A DNA stretch of 32,064 nucleotides from Tritrichomonas foetus (lineage: Eukaryota; Parabasalia; Tritrichomonadida; Tritrichomonadidae). The position numbers and the translations under genes were made by a program. Shown piece by piece: positions 8,334 to 18,223 of the stretch (positions are counted from its first letter, which is position 1; each line of letters starts with the position of its first letter). The notes under the pieces were generated by a model. It was not told where the DNA came from. It made no database searches and was given only the letters and a program-made list of their open reading frames with translations. The DNA lies in contig MLAK01001128.1 in NCBI GenBank assembly GCA_001839685.1, positions 1 through 32,064 on the forward strand, given 5' to 3'.

Positions 8334-8645
8334 ATAAATTCAAAAAGATTTTAATGTTGTTCAAATGTACCACATAATTATGTATGATATATAAACCATG
8401 TTACAACTTAATTCTTTTATTTCTTTTTATTTTAGCATCTTGAATTAATTTTCATTGTTATTTTTCTCTTTCAAATAACTCATTGTATGCATTACAGATT
8501 AAACAGAAAGTTCGATTTAGTATATTTACTCAACAACAGGCACGAAAAACCGTTCATGAAATCACGATGATGAAGAGACCGTTTATTTAGAAAATGGTAG
8601 AAAAAAAGGATTCGGAAAAAAATTCGTATTCTGATAATCTGTTCA
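8334..8645. other. Short intergenic spacer before FPGS
   Basis: No ORF, repeat or RNA gene is seen. The plus-strand FPGS start codon follows directly after TTCA (TTCAATGG), an initiator-like context also found before 22944. Confidence 0.4.
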
Positions 8646-9872
8646 ATGGAAGATCAAGTTAAAGAAATATGGAATAAAACATCTCGAGTTGGTGTAAGAA
8701 GAGATTGCTCCGATGATGAGAAAAAACAAAATTTGAAAAAATATTTTAATATATTATTTGGCGGCAGAATAAATTTCCCGTCAATTGTTGTTGCTGGATC
8801 AAAGGGTAAAGGATCAACATCAGCTGCTATAGAATCAATATTAAGGGCAGCTGGATTAAAAACATTTTTTTTCGTTTCACCTCATTTAATTTTACCAACA
8901 GAACGATTTCTGATAAATGGTGAAAAAATAGAAAATGAAAAATTTATTTATCTTTATAACATTATACAAAAAATGTTAGCTGAAAATGAGCTCGAAGATC
9001 CAATGATGCCATGCTGTTCATATTTAATGGCGGCATATTTAGTCAAAAAGGAGAAATTTGATGTTGCCATTATTGAAGTTGGAATTGGTGGTCGACTTGA
9101 TTGGTCAAAGATATTTAATCCTTCTATTTCTGTTATAACTCATTTAGAATATGAACATACTGATTTTCTTGGCAATACTGCTTATTCAATTGCATGGAAC
9201 AAATTTGGAATCGTTACGAAAAAATCTAAGAACTTTTCGGTGAATCAGACTCGTCCAGAATTTACTGAAGCTCTTCAAAAACTTCAAAATGAATCAAATC
9301 GTTATTTAGAGATTGTTCAGCCTTTTTGGAAAGGAGAAACCGGATTAAAAGGTCCAACAGCTGTTATTAATACATCATTAGCTATCGAAGTAGCAAAGTA
9401 TTTTCTTATTAACTTTTATCAGTCACAAAATAATAAAATAAGAATTGATATTGAGAAATCGATTATTGAAGGTGCTAAAAATGCCAATATATTAGGAAGG
9501 TTCATGAAGGAAAGTATTAATGGAATAAATTGGATGATTGATGGAGCTCATACAGTTGATAGTGTGGAAATTTGTTATCAATGGTTTCTGGAAAGTGGTG
9601 AAAAAACCAAAGATACATGCTTATTATGCGCTGTTTCTAAAAATCGAAATGCAAATTATGTTTTATCAACATTGTTGACAAAAAAATGGAAAAGAACTAT
9701 TTTTGTAAATAGTTTTCATGCTGATCCGCCGACAAACCAGGAAAATTTAGAGGTATATGAAAACCCTGGTGAAGCAATAAAGAGTATTATTAATGACGCT
9801 CCAAAAACTGTTCTTGTTACAGGAAGTTTATTTATAGTATCTGAAGTTATTAAAAACCTTTATAAAAAATAA
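8646..9872 (+). CDS. FPGS: Folylpolyglutamate synthase (Mur ligase family)
   Basis: Predicted ATP-dependent addition of glutamates to tetrahydrofolate, which retains folate in the cell and improves its use by one-carbon enzymes. It is 408 residues, shorter than human FPGS but close to bacterial FolC. The P-loop is GSKGKGST (51-58), then SPHL and RFLINGEKI (78-95) as in the FPGS folate loop. EVGIGGRLD (144-152) and H171 with the following FLG match the Mur ligase central domain. NKFGIVTKK (185-193) and GRFMKE (284-289) follow, then DGAHT (299-303). DGAHT followed by S306 and W314 matches the eukaryotic FPGS form better than the bacterial DGAHN. The stop overlaps TAAA. The identity is strong; whether it also has dihydrofolate synthase activity cannot be told from sequence. 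Confidence 0.9.
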   Translation: MEDQVKEIWNKTSRVGVRRDCSDDEKKQNLKKYFNILFGGRINFPSIVVAGSKGKGSTSAAIESILRAAGLKTFFFVSPHLILPTERFLINGEKIENEKFIYLYNIIQKMLAENELEDPMMPCCSYLMAAYLVKKEKFDVAIIEVGIGGRLDWSKIFNPSISVITHLEYEHTDFLGNTAYSIAWNKFGIVTKKSKNFSVNQTRPEFTEALQKLQNESNRYLEIVQPFWKGETGLKGPTAVINTSLAIEVAKYFLINFYQSQNNKIRIDIEKSIIEGAKNANILGRFMKESINGINWMIDGAHTVDSVEICYQWFLESGEKTKDTCLLCAVSKNRNANYVLSTLLTKKWKRTIFVNSFHADPPTNQENLEVYENPGEAIKSIINDAPKTVLVTGSLFIVSEVIKNLYKK

Positions 9873-10023
9873 ATTCACCATATGATTTTTTTATTTATTT
9901 ACTTACATCAATCATGATCATTTTACACATAAATAATCAAACTGTGAATATTAATCAGAGTATAATAAAAATAGATAAAGTTCATATAATATTTGAAACA
10001 AATACAATTTTAGTAATCAAAAA

Positions 10024-11280
10024 TTATAATTTCTTTTGAAATTCCTCAATCGCTTTTACAGCTTCATTCACTGAAATATTTAATGGAATTTCTTTGAGGA
10101 AATATTCGACTGATTTTGCCATTTTTGAGACTTCTTCTTGATGCAAAGTTGATGGAACGTAACGAAGCCTTAAAGTCACATCATTTCGTCCACTTGCTTT
10201 GTCAACGACTGAAAATCCCATTAAACTTAAGATTTTATCAGTCATAGAGCCATCCATGGCCAAATTACAAAACACATCTTTAATTGGCTTCTTTATATTA
10301 TATTGGCCAACATAAGTCAATTCAAGACCAACACCATCATATGATTCAGCTGTTGAATTTTCCAAGTTATTAATAGTTTTAATGAATCCAAAGTCTTCTC
10401 CCCTGTCCATTCTCCTTTTTAGGTCATTTTTCATCATTTTTCCAATTTCAGACAAAGATTTATTAGGTGAAACATCAGCACATGGAAAAACAGTTGAATA
10501 ACAAGAACACACTGAATAACTTGGCCTGGTATTTAAATATTGTCGGAAATCAGTGCACGTTGGAATGCAAATTTTCGACGGAATTCCATTAACACTGTTT
10601 TTGAAGCTGACAATATGTGACACAAATAAAGAAAGCCACATTGATTCAGTAAATCTATTGAGGCGGCCATTAAGAATATTATAGCTTCGAAGTTTCTTTG
10701 CTGGAATTGTCATTGAGCAGTATTTTACTTCTTTCGAAGAGAAAAGTTTATTTCTATCATTTGTTTTGACTCGGTTGACAAAAGGATTTGATTCCCAGAA
10801 TAAAACATCATTTGGTGCATTTTTTAGCCGCTCATAGAAGATTTCTTCAACTTCATGAGGAAAGTATGATTCTATTCTTGCTGTTTCTTCTCTTTCATTA
10901 CTCAGAATGTGATTTACGATTTGCTTGAAATATCCGCCATCAGAAACTGCGTGTGAGACATTCAAAATTACATATTTGTCATTATAACCAATTTTAGCAA
11001 ACCTTTCACGATGATCTAGAACATTGTTATGTGCAAAGTTGATGGTGGTATTTGTGATGTCACCTTTATCATCAAGTTTGATGATTGGCGGCTCGTTTTC
11101 AGTGAATATGACTCGATTGTTATCATCATCTGTATGCAGATATAGTCCAATCACACGCTTCTTTAGATTTTTTATTATTTGATCAACATATTTTGGGTCA
11201 TCAACTTCAAAACTTAACTGAATAGCAGTATTTGCTTCAATTTCAAATTTATATCCTTTAGAGCAGGGAATTGATATCAT
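10024..11280 (-). CDS. Condensation/CoA-dependent acyltransferase-fold protein (HxxxDG)
   Basis: 418 residues, the size of a stand-alone member of the chloramphenicol acetyltransferase-like superfamily (alcohol acetyltransferases, Pap-type acyltransferases, NRPS condensation domains). The catalytic motif is SHAVSDGG, with His110, Asp114 and Gly115, placed near residue 110 as usual. A second conserved region, PTCTDFRQYLN (240-250), fits the position of the DFGWG-like or D-L-R motif that supports the channel between the two lobes. There is no carrier-protein domain, signal peptide or membrane helix, so a cytosolic acyl transfer from CoA to an alcohol or amine is the likeliest activity; the substrate is unknown. 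It is convergent with FPGS and divergent from the LRR gene, so its context says nothing about its role. Confidence 0.65.
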   Translation of the reverse strand: MISIPCSKGYKFEIEANTAIQLSFEVDDPKYVDQIIKNLKKRVIGLYLHTDDDNNRVIFTENEPPIIKLDDKGDITNTTINFAHNNVLDHRERFAKIGYNDKYVILNVSHAVSDGGYFKQIVNHILSNEREETARIESYFPHEVEEIFYERLKNAPNDVLFWESNPFVNRVKTNDRNKLFSSKEVKYCSMTIPAKKLRSYNILNGRLNRFTESMWLSLFVSHIVSFKNSVNGIPSKICIPTCTDFRQYLNTRPSYSVCSCYSTVFPCADVSPNKSLSEIGKMMKNDLKRRMDRGEDFGFIKTINNLENSTAESYDGVGLELTYVGQYNIKKPIKDVFCNLAMDGSMTDKILSLMGFSVVDKASGRNDVTLRLRYVPSTLHQEEVSKMAKSVEYFLKEIPLNISVNEAVKAIEEFQKKL

Positions 11281-11564
11281 TTCGGAAAATATGAACCAAA
11301 ATGATTTTGAAAATTTGGAAGATTAAATCATTCTCTGAATTTTTGAGGTCAGCAATTCAATGTTATGGCCAGATAAACTATGAAAATGTTAAGAATCTCA
11401 ATCAATTCATTATTTATCTGGTTGACCATCGTTAACCATTTTGTTTTATTTTTTGAATTTTTACTTGGCCACTGAGTTAAAGTCTAAAATATAACCATAT
11501 ATAAACAAAAAATTCTTACGTTTAATTTTTTCGTTTTTCGAAATTTAAAAAACTCGAACACAAA

Positions 11565-13646
11565 ATGTCTTTTTTTGCGAATTTGAATGCCAGAAATATT
11601 CGAGACCTCCACATTTCGCCATCGACAATGATCGACATTTCAAATAACCAGCTTGCTTCTCTCGAAGGTTTGCCATCACCTGCTATCATCAAAAACCTTC
11701 AAGTTTCAAATAACAAAATAGAAAAAATCGAAGAAGAGCATCTCCAAAAATGTAAATCGCTTTCAATTCTTGATCTATCAAGTAATCAGATAAGTAAAAT
11801 TGAAAATTTGTTCTATTTGCACCATTTAGTGTCTCTGAATCTCTCAAATAATCAAATATCAGTTATTGAAAATCTTGAAGGTGATGTCAACTTAAAACAT
11901 TTAATTCTCGCCAATAATAAAATCTCAACTATTTTCATCAGATCTCCTCTTCCAAAATTAGTTTTACTTGATGTTGGTGGAAATAAATTACGAGGACTTA
12001 CAGGCATTAAATCATTCCCTAGTTTATCTACAATTCATGTTGAAAACAATATGTTAAAATCTTTAAATGGTTTACAACAGCTTCTCAATCTTAGGAGAAT
12101 AAGTGCAGCATCAAATCAAATATCTAACTTTCAACCATTTCCTCTTCCACTTTTATCTCATGTCGAATTACAAAATAATCAAATCACTTCACTTTCTTCA
12201 TTTTCATTTTTTCAGTCTCTCGTACTTCTTGATCTATCAGGAAATCCAATTGATGATAGTGGACTTGGTATTAATGTACAATTTCCAGAATTAAAAGAGT
12301 TTCGAGCAAATGGCTCAAATATTTCTGATCCGTCATTTATTTCAACAATTGCGCCTTCAGTTGTTATTGTATCACTTTTGTTTTGTAAGATTGCATCCAT
12401 TAAAAATGTACAGCTTTTAACAAATAGTGCTTCGAATTTAACATATCTCGATATACGAGGAAATCCAATTAATAGCCAATGTTATCCAGATATATCTGGT
12501 AAAAAATATGGTGATTCTTTACCAGAATATGATTCAGAAGAATTATATGATGCCCAATATTCTAAAAGTTCCAATGTTAGAATAAAATATCGCGAATCTG
12601 TTCTTTATGAAGCAAAATCAGATCTTGTTTACTTAGATGGCATTAAAATACCTGGCAGAGGAGAAAAATCAATTTTGCCTCCATCAAAAGTTAATTTCCA
12701 ATTCGAAGAAAAGATTGAAAAAATTAATGACGAATCATCTGATTTGTTAGATATCAGTAAAAATCAACAATCTGTACAATGTGATATTTCTGATGAAAGT
12801 TGTTTCTTCATCGATCGTGGAATGCAAACTGATCCCAAGAAAATGCCACCAAATTTTCAATATCCTCCAACGCGAAAGATTTTTGGAACTGATTCAGGAT
12901 CAGACAGTAACAATAACATCATTGAAAATAATAATGTTAACTATGGAGGAAATCAACAAATACCAAAAAATATGAATAATAGAATGTTGAGTGAATACGA
13001 ATATGATGACGATGATGATGAGTATAATGAACAAGAAAGTAGTGATGATTTTCAATCACCACTCAAAAACCCAATGGCAAATTTCGAATCTGCTTCAACT
13101 TCAATAAGTTCTGATTCAGCACCATTCGATGTAAATTTAATGAAAATGGGGATAAATCCAGCATTAAGTTTTACAGATATGGATGATGATGATTTTATTA
13201 ATTGCAGTGCTGCAACAGATTTAGATAGTGAACTTTTTTATCCTCATGAAAGTCCACAAATTTATGATAATAAGAGAAACAGGTGTGGTGTTCATCAACA
13301 GCGAAGCGAGAATTGTAATCCAGAAATGCAAAAGAAAAGAGGAGGTTGTGCATTTTGGGTTGATCTAGGTCAAAACACTGATCAAGAAGAAGATGAAAGA
13401 AAACCTAGAAGAACAAATCCTCATCCTATTAATCATAAACCTTCTGTACCAAGAAACAACACAAAAGCTAATAGAAAACCTAATAATTTGAATTTTGTGT
13501 CTAATCGAAATTTAGGTGCTCATTATCCATTTAATACGAAATCAGCTCGGAAATTACCATGGGACAATGAACCAGAAGCTCCTCCAAAACCAGCATGGGG
13601 TGAAAAGAAAAGAAGAAATGTGATTAGGAAAACCAACAAACGCTAG
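11565..13646 (+). CDS. SDS22-type leucine-rich repeat protein with disordered tail
   Basis: 693 residues. Residues about 18-320 hold roughly a dozen LRRs of about 22 residues, with the SDS22-like pattern L-x-x-L-x-L-[SA]-x-N-x-I (LDLSSNQISKIENL, LNLSNNQISVIENL, LILANNKISTI). They end in an LRR-cap-like segment: LTYLDIRGNPI, then RESVLYEAKSDLVYLDGIKI near 340-365. Residues about 370-690 are Asn-, Ser- and Asp-rich and probably unstructured, with an acidic patch (YDDDDDEYNEQESSDD) and a basic end (GEKKRRNVIRKTNKR). In other eukaryotes this LRR type occurs in PP1 regulators, axonemal and centrosomal proteins (for example CEP97 and DNAAF1). A cytoskeletal or phosphatase-scaffold role is possible but not shown. 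The start ATG is the first in frame and places the first LRR correctly. Confidence 0.8.
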   Translation: MSFFANLNARNIRDLHISPSTMIDISNNQLASLEGLPSPAIIKNLQVSNNKIEKIEEEHLQKCKSLSILDLSSNQISKIENLFYLHHLVSLNLSNNQISVIENLEGDVNLKHLILANNKISTIFIRSPLPKLVLLDVGGNKLRGLTGIKSFPSLSTIHVENNMLKSLNGLQQLLNLRRISAASNQISNFQPFPLPLLSHVELQNNQITSLSSFSFFQSLVLLDLSGNPIDDSGLGINVQFPELKEFRANGSNISDPSFISTIAPSVVIVSLLFCKIASIKNVQLLTNSASNLTYLDIRGNPINSQCYPDISGKKYGDSLPEYDSEELYDAQYSKSSNVRIKYRESVLYEAKSDLVYLDGIKIPGRGEKSILPPSKVNFQFEEKIEKINDESSDLLDISKNQQSVQCDISDESCFFIDRGMQTDPKKMPPNFQYPPTRKIFGTDSGSDSNNNIIENNNVNYGGNQQIPKNMNNRMLSEYEYDDDDDEYNEQESSDDFQSPLKNPMANFESASTSISSDSAPFDVNLMKMGINPALSFTDMDDDDFINCSAATDLDSELFYPHESPQIYDNKRNRCGVHQQRSENCNPEMQKKRGGCAFWVDLGQNTDQEEDERKPRRTNPHPINHKPSVPRNNTKANRKPNNLNFVSNRNLGAHYPFNTKSARKLPWDNEPEAPPKPAWGEKKRRNVIRKTNKR

Positions 13647-13807
13647 ATTATTTCTGCAATTCTTTTTCACTCATTCAATGTATTTAAACTTGTTTTTTAA
13701 TTGATAAATGTTTCTTATATTATTTTATACATATTTAAAGTATTTCTATTTAACAATGGAGGAAAAAAACGTATCATATAAATTTTATTACAAACAAAAT
13801 CAGTTTT

Positions 13808-16800
13808 CTATTGCATTTGTGAGATCACAAATTGAGTATTAAATTGTGAAAAATCGATTTTCATTAATTTTTCTTGTCTAAAATACATCAAGCGTGATTC
13901 ATACGAAAGCTTGGGAATATTTCTAGTTGCACTACTGGAAAAAGCTATTAATCCCTCATCTAAATTAAATAATCTCACCCGAAATTCATGTGGCAGTGGA
14001 TTTAAATCAAGAAATGGTTCACCAATTTTATTCACAGTACATTGAAATTCTGAGAAATAATCAACTAGTAATGAAAACAAAGCCATATTATCAGGCAAAT
14101 CCTTTATTCCATTCTTGGAATCATTAATTAAATCACGAATGAAAAGAAGGATGTTTTTATATGATATATATGATAGACTAGTAAATAAAATCATCTGTCC
14201 ATCAATGTGACATATTTTTATGGATGAAAATCTTTGTGTCAAATGATTAGCAATGTTAAAGAATTTTTCAATCATTATGAATGATAAATTAGGCTTGATT
14301 CTACAACAAATCACAAAGGCATTATTGAAAGTAAATTCAGAAATATCATCATCAGCGAATTTTTTGGCAAAATATGGGGGCATATATTCAACAAGTCTTC
14401 CAGAATATGTTTTTTCACGTGGATTTGGAATTGAAGAAACAACTTCGATCATTACAGTTTTAGTAAGTAGTCCTACACTTTCACTATGGTATCTAAAAAC
14501 CTTTTTCTTTTTGTCTGGAGCAGTATATTCTCTCAAAAAATCCATCTGTTTTTCAATTATGGGAAATGATTTTGAGAATTTGTTGGAAATGACATCAAAC
14601 AGATTTCTATTAAGTATGACTTTCGAGTTTTCGGAAATCGAATATATTTCATCAGAGTTATTCATTGTTGTCACAATTAATGCATTAGAAGGAAATGGTT
14701 GACTTGACTCTTGAGATTGATTTTTTTGGCCCTTTAAAACTTTCAAAAAATCATCAGGAAAATGATAAAGTGAATTAAATGAATCAAATGTTAATGCTGA
14801 TGTACTTATTGCTGTTTTTAAAAAAACAAAGAATAAAATTGAAATTGCTACGATAAAACTTATTCCATTAGAAATTCTGTCCTTTGCAACTCCTTCAACA
14901 TCATGATAATAAAGTGAATTGAGTGAGTGCCAAGAAAATACATATATGATTGGCATATACCAATTCACTATTTGCTTGGTTGAAGCTTCATGATTTTTTA
15001 GGACGCTCACAATTGTTCTAATTGAAACACAGATAATAGAATCTAGTGTATAACATTGGTCTTTATAGTAATTTTCTCCAATTTCAGTTCCACTTTTATT
15101 TAACTCTTTTTCAACATTTTCAATATCATATAATAATACAACACGTTTCATCATGTATGAAAAAGTAAAATTCAGTAATACAACTGAGGCATTTGTCTGT
15201 GTTTCTTTTTCTTTAAGCTCACTAAGAAGGGAAAGTTGATATACAGTCCTGCTTTTCATTGGTATTAGCAGCATTGCTTCTATTATGCATATTATTATGA
15301 GTGGAAAAATCAATATTAGTACGACATGTAAGTTTTGGCAATTTTTTCCTTCTGTAAGAGCAGCTGCAATAGCATGATCAACAATATCATGATCATCGAT
15401 AATAAAACTTAGGTCTAAGCTTTCATCTGAATGAATGTCCTCACAATTTGCTGTATTCGAAATTATTGATGGGGTCTCGCTACTAAAGGAAAAATTTGGA
15501 ATTAATCCTACAGATTTTCGCGATCTAGCTGGTTCTTCAGCAAGTATTGAAAATGCAGAGTTCTGTAGTAACGCTCCATTTTTCATATTATAGGCTCCAG
15601 ATAAGATATTAGTAGATGATGATACTTTCATAACTCCTTTTTCATCATTAAAGTTTTCATTTATGCGTTTCCTAGCTGTGTTTTTAATTGTTGATATCGG
15701 TAAATTTTCACTTTGTGAATGTTTAACACTATTTATTGGTTCAACATTTGGTATTGTATTTCTGAGCAATTCCCAAGCTTGCTTTCCCTCTTGAATCAAA
15801 AAAGAATAGATTCGACTTTTGGAACTCATAAAATCAATTTTTATTGGATCATTCATAATTTTATTCAATTGTATGAATAGAATAACAAATGACACAATCC
15901 CAAAACAAATAAAAAACACAATAATAATAATTACAATTTGAGGCATTGAATATAAATTTTCATAATATTGAGATAATAAATTAATCGTTTTATCAGTTTC
16001 TTGAATGATATTAGATAAATCAATCATTAGATTTTGCGCATTCAAATCCATTCCATCTTTTATTGTGAAAATAATCTGACAAATATCCAGATTCTCATAA
16101 ATCATTTCATAAATATGGTTATTCACATTATATATCATTCCAGTTGTTAAATTTTTGATTAAGTTGTTTGATCGAAAAAACTCAGACATATCATATGGGA
16201 GATTCAGAAAAGATTGATAACATTCATCAGAACTTAGTGAATTATTGATAGATGAAAAATCTTTTAAGATATATGGCACAAAAATGGTGGCAGATGTTAA
16301 ATAGAAAGTTCCAATCAAAGAAATTGTATCTTCATACAGTTTTTGTGATGATTTTAATATATGCTCCTCTGTTGGATATAATATACTTATCATGATGATA
16401 AAAGACGAAATTGGGAAAATTACATGAAATGGAACCATCATTGGAACCCATCTTCGTGATTTATTTAAAAATGAAGCAACTGGGCATGCTTTCGACTTAT
16501 TTCGGTTTTTAATTTTCCGTAATTCTTTTTCTGAGGAGTTAAAATATGATGATATTGCACTACTGGAATTCGAAGATAGTGAAGAAGCGTTATTATAATT
16601 TGAATTTGGAACATTTTGATGAACATAAAATTGTAAAATTTTTGGAAATAGTCTGGACATTGAGTGAATCAATGGGTCTGAAAAAGGTTCATGAATTTCA
16701 TTTTCGATTTGTTGAGATAATTTCATTTCTTTTAAATATCCTTCAAAATCACCACATGCTGATAATAAAAATTCAGCAAAGTAAGAATGAAGAACAAAAT

Positions 16801-18223
16801 CAAACTGATAGTAATCTAGTAATGAGCGAAATTCAGTTCTAGTTTCAATAAAATAAAATGAAACAGAACATGCTTCATATAATGATTGAATCCACCTATT
16901 TTCTTTTCTTGCCATCCAATATAAGTGATGATGAACTAAATATGATCTGTAGAGCCTGTTTAGTACTTCTCTATGCTTATTTGTTGTTTGTTTCATAAAT
17001 CTTTTTAATATTTTCTTAAATAAAAATATTGTAAATGAATTATGATTGGATGTACTTGACATTAATTCCAATTCTTTTAAACATTTTTCTCTTCTTTCTG
17101 GAAAAAGAGCCAAAAAACGAATAACTTCAATTTTTATCGCATTTTTACTTGAAGTTTGTTTTTGAAGATTTGAAAATCTGACTAAACATTCTGGATCACA
17201 ATTTTCTGTTGAAATAATACGAATCATGCTCGTTACTGAACCTAATATAAACCTTGGCATTTTTTCCGTTTGAAAATTGGAAGTCCCTTTACTAAATGGT
17301 AAAAATGTTTTAAGTGAATTTTTTTTTATAATTTCATTATAATAGTACAACACTATAAACAGCAAAATATATATTACAACTAATAAGATTAAAGATAATA
17401 TGTCATTATTATAAAAAATTCTGAGTATCATCATAAAAGGAGCTGCTGCAATTGGTGATACTTCTATATATTGAGCAATAAAAGATGTATTTACCTTTAT
17501 TGATGAACGGAAATATAAAACAGTAAAACATATGATCGAAAAAATACTAATTGTGACAATTTGAGTGATTTGATTTGGAATATATTGAAAAAAGAAGCAT
17601 TCCATGCTAATCAGCAATCTTATAAAGTATAAAACTGTAAGGTATTTACCATCATATAAATCAAATTTTCCCCTTTGCACAAAATCCATTGGTATCAAAA
17701 AGATTGAACAAATATAAATATGAATCGCAAATCCAAGAACATTTAATAACGAAATGATAAAAGAAATTAAAACTTCTAAGTCATATTCTGTGAATACAAG
17801 TCTTTCTACTAAATAGCTAAACCTGTAATACACGATAAATGGCAACATTTGAGCTACAATAACCTGATAAAAATAAATTATTGCACAACACCAATAGTCG
17901 ATATGTTTTGATCTATTTATAGAAAATGCTGAATAATACAAAAGTCCAAATGATAATAAATTCATTGTGAAATATACAAAAGAATCAAATATCATTGATT
18001 CGTTACCAAAAATCCATGGAAGAAATAAAATTGTTGATTCTAATGCATGACAAAATGAATCGTCATCATCTTTGTATAAAATTTGAGTCGGTTTTAAAAA
18101 ACACACTAATAATGAGCTTAGTTGAATGAAATTCATTAGTAGCACCCAGAAATTAAATGCAGTTGGTGGTTTGATTTTGGATCGAATCATAAAATAGAGT
18201 TTGTATAATGATTTCAATCCCAT
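13808..18223 (-). CDS. Polytopic cyclase-family receptor with degenerate class III cyclase domain
   Basis: 1471 residues. At least seven membrane helices lie in residues about 23-295 (for example VVIYILLFIVLYYY), then a cytosolic helical region (about 295-590). A second membrane block follows at about 595-1160 (IVIIIIVFFICFGIVSFVIL; VLILIFPLIIICIIEAMLLI; FIVAISILFFVFL), interrupted by a soluble loop. Residues about 1177-1265 look like a PAS domain (NALIVTTMNNSDEIYSIS). Residues about 1272-1440 align in order with class III adenylate/guanylate cyclase domains: a LPP-like start (EYMPPYFAKKF), beta-1 (NNAFVICCRIKP), and the equivalent of KIKCIGDCY (KICHIDGQMILFTS). This architecture is a known expanded trichomonad family. 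Metal-binding Asp residues are missing from beta-1 (usually IFxDIVxFT) and the GD step is altered, so cAMP/cGMP synthesis by this protein alone is unlikely. It probably acts as a receptor or dimer partner. Confidence 0.7.
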   Translation of the reverse strand: MGLKSLYKLYFMIRSKIKPPTAFNFWVLLMNFIQLSSLLVCFLKPTQILYKDDDDSFCHALESTILFLPWIFGNESMIFDSFVYFTMNLLSFGLLYYSAFSINRSKHIDYWCCAIIYFYQVIVAQMLPFIVYYRFSYLVERLVFTEYDLEVLISFIISLLNVLGFAIHIYICSIFLIPMDFVQRGKFDLYDGKYLTVLYFIRLLISMECFFFQYIPNQITQIVTISIFSIICFTVLYFRSSIKVNTSFIAQYIEVSPIAAAPFMMILRIFYNNDILSLILLVVIYILLFIVLYYYNEIIKKNSLKTFLPFSKGTSNFQTEKMPRFILGSVTSMIRIISTENCDPECLVRFSNLQKQTSSKNAIKIEVIRFLALFPERREKCLKELELMSSTSNHNSFTIFLFKKILKRFMKQTTNKHREVLNRLYRSYLVHHHLYWMARKENRWIQSLYEACSVSFYFIETRTEFRSLLDYYQFDFVLHSYFAEFLLSACGDFEGYLKEMKLSQQIENEIHEPFSDPLIHSMSRLFPKILQFYVHQNVPNSNYNNASSLSSNSSSAISSYFNSSEKELRKIKNRNKSKACPVASFLNKSRRWVPMMVPFHVIFPISSFIIMISILYPTEEHILKSSQKLYEDTISLIGTFYLTSATIFVPYILKDFSSINNSLSSDECYQSFLNLPYDMSEFFRSNNLIKNLTTGMIYNVNNHIYEMIYENLDICQIIFTIKDGMDLNAQNLMIDLSNIIQETDKTINLLSQYYENLYSMPQIVIIIIVFFICFGIVSFVILFIQLNKIMNDPIKIDFMSSKSRIYSFLIQEGKQAWELLRNTIPNVEPINSVKHSQSENLPISTIKNTARKRINENFNDEKGVMKVSSSTNILSGAYNMKNGALLQNSAFSILAEEPARSRKSVGLIPNFSFSSETPSIISNTANCEDIHSDESLDLSFIIDDHDIVDHAIAAALTEGKNCQNLHVVLILIFPLIIICIIEAMLLIPMKSRTVYQLSLLSELKEKETQTNASVVLLNFTFSYMMKRVVLLYDIENVEKELNKSGTEIGENYYKDQCYTLDSIICVSIRTIVSVLKNHEASTKQIVNWYMPIIYVFSWHSLNSLYYHDVEGVAKDRISNGISFIVAISILFFVFLKTAISTSALTFDSFNSLYHFPDDFLKVLKGQKNQSQESSQPFPSNALIVTTMNNSDEIYSISENSKVILNRNLFDVISNKFSKSFPIIEKQMDFLREYTAPDKKKKVFRYHSESVGLLTKTVMIEVVSSIPNPREKTYSGRLVEYMPPYFAKKFADDDISEFTFNNAFVICCRIKPNLSFIMIEKFFNIANHLTQRFSSIKICHIDGQMILFTSLSYISYKNILLFIRDLINDSKNGIKDLPDNMALFSLLVDYFSEFQCTVNKIGEPFLDLNPLPHEFRVRLFNLDEGLIAFSSSATRNIPKLSYESRLMYFRQEKLMKIDFSQFNTQFVISQMQ

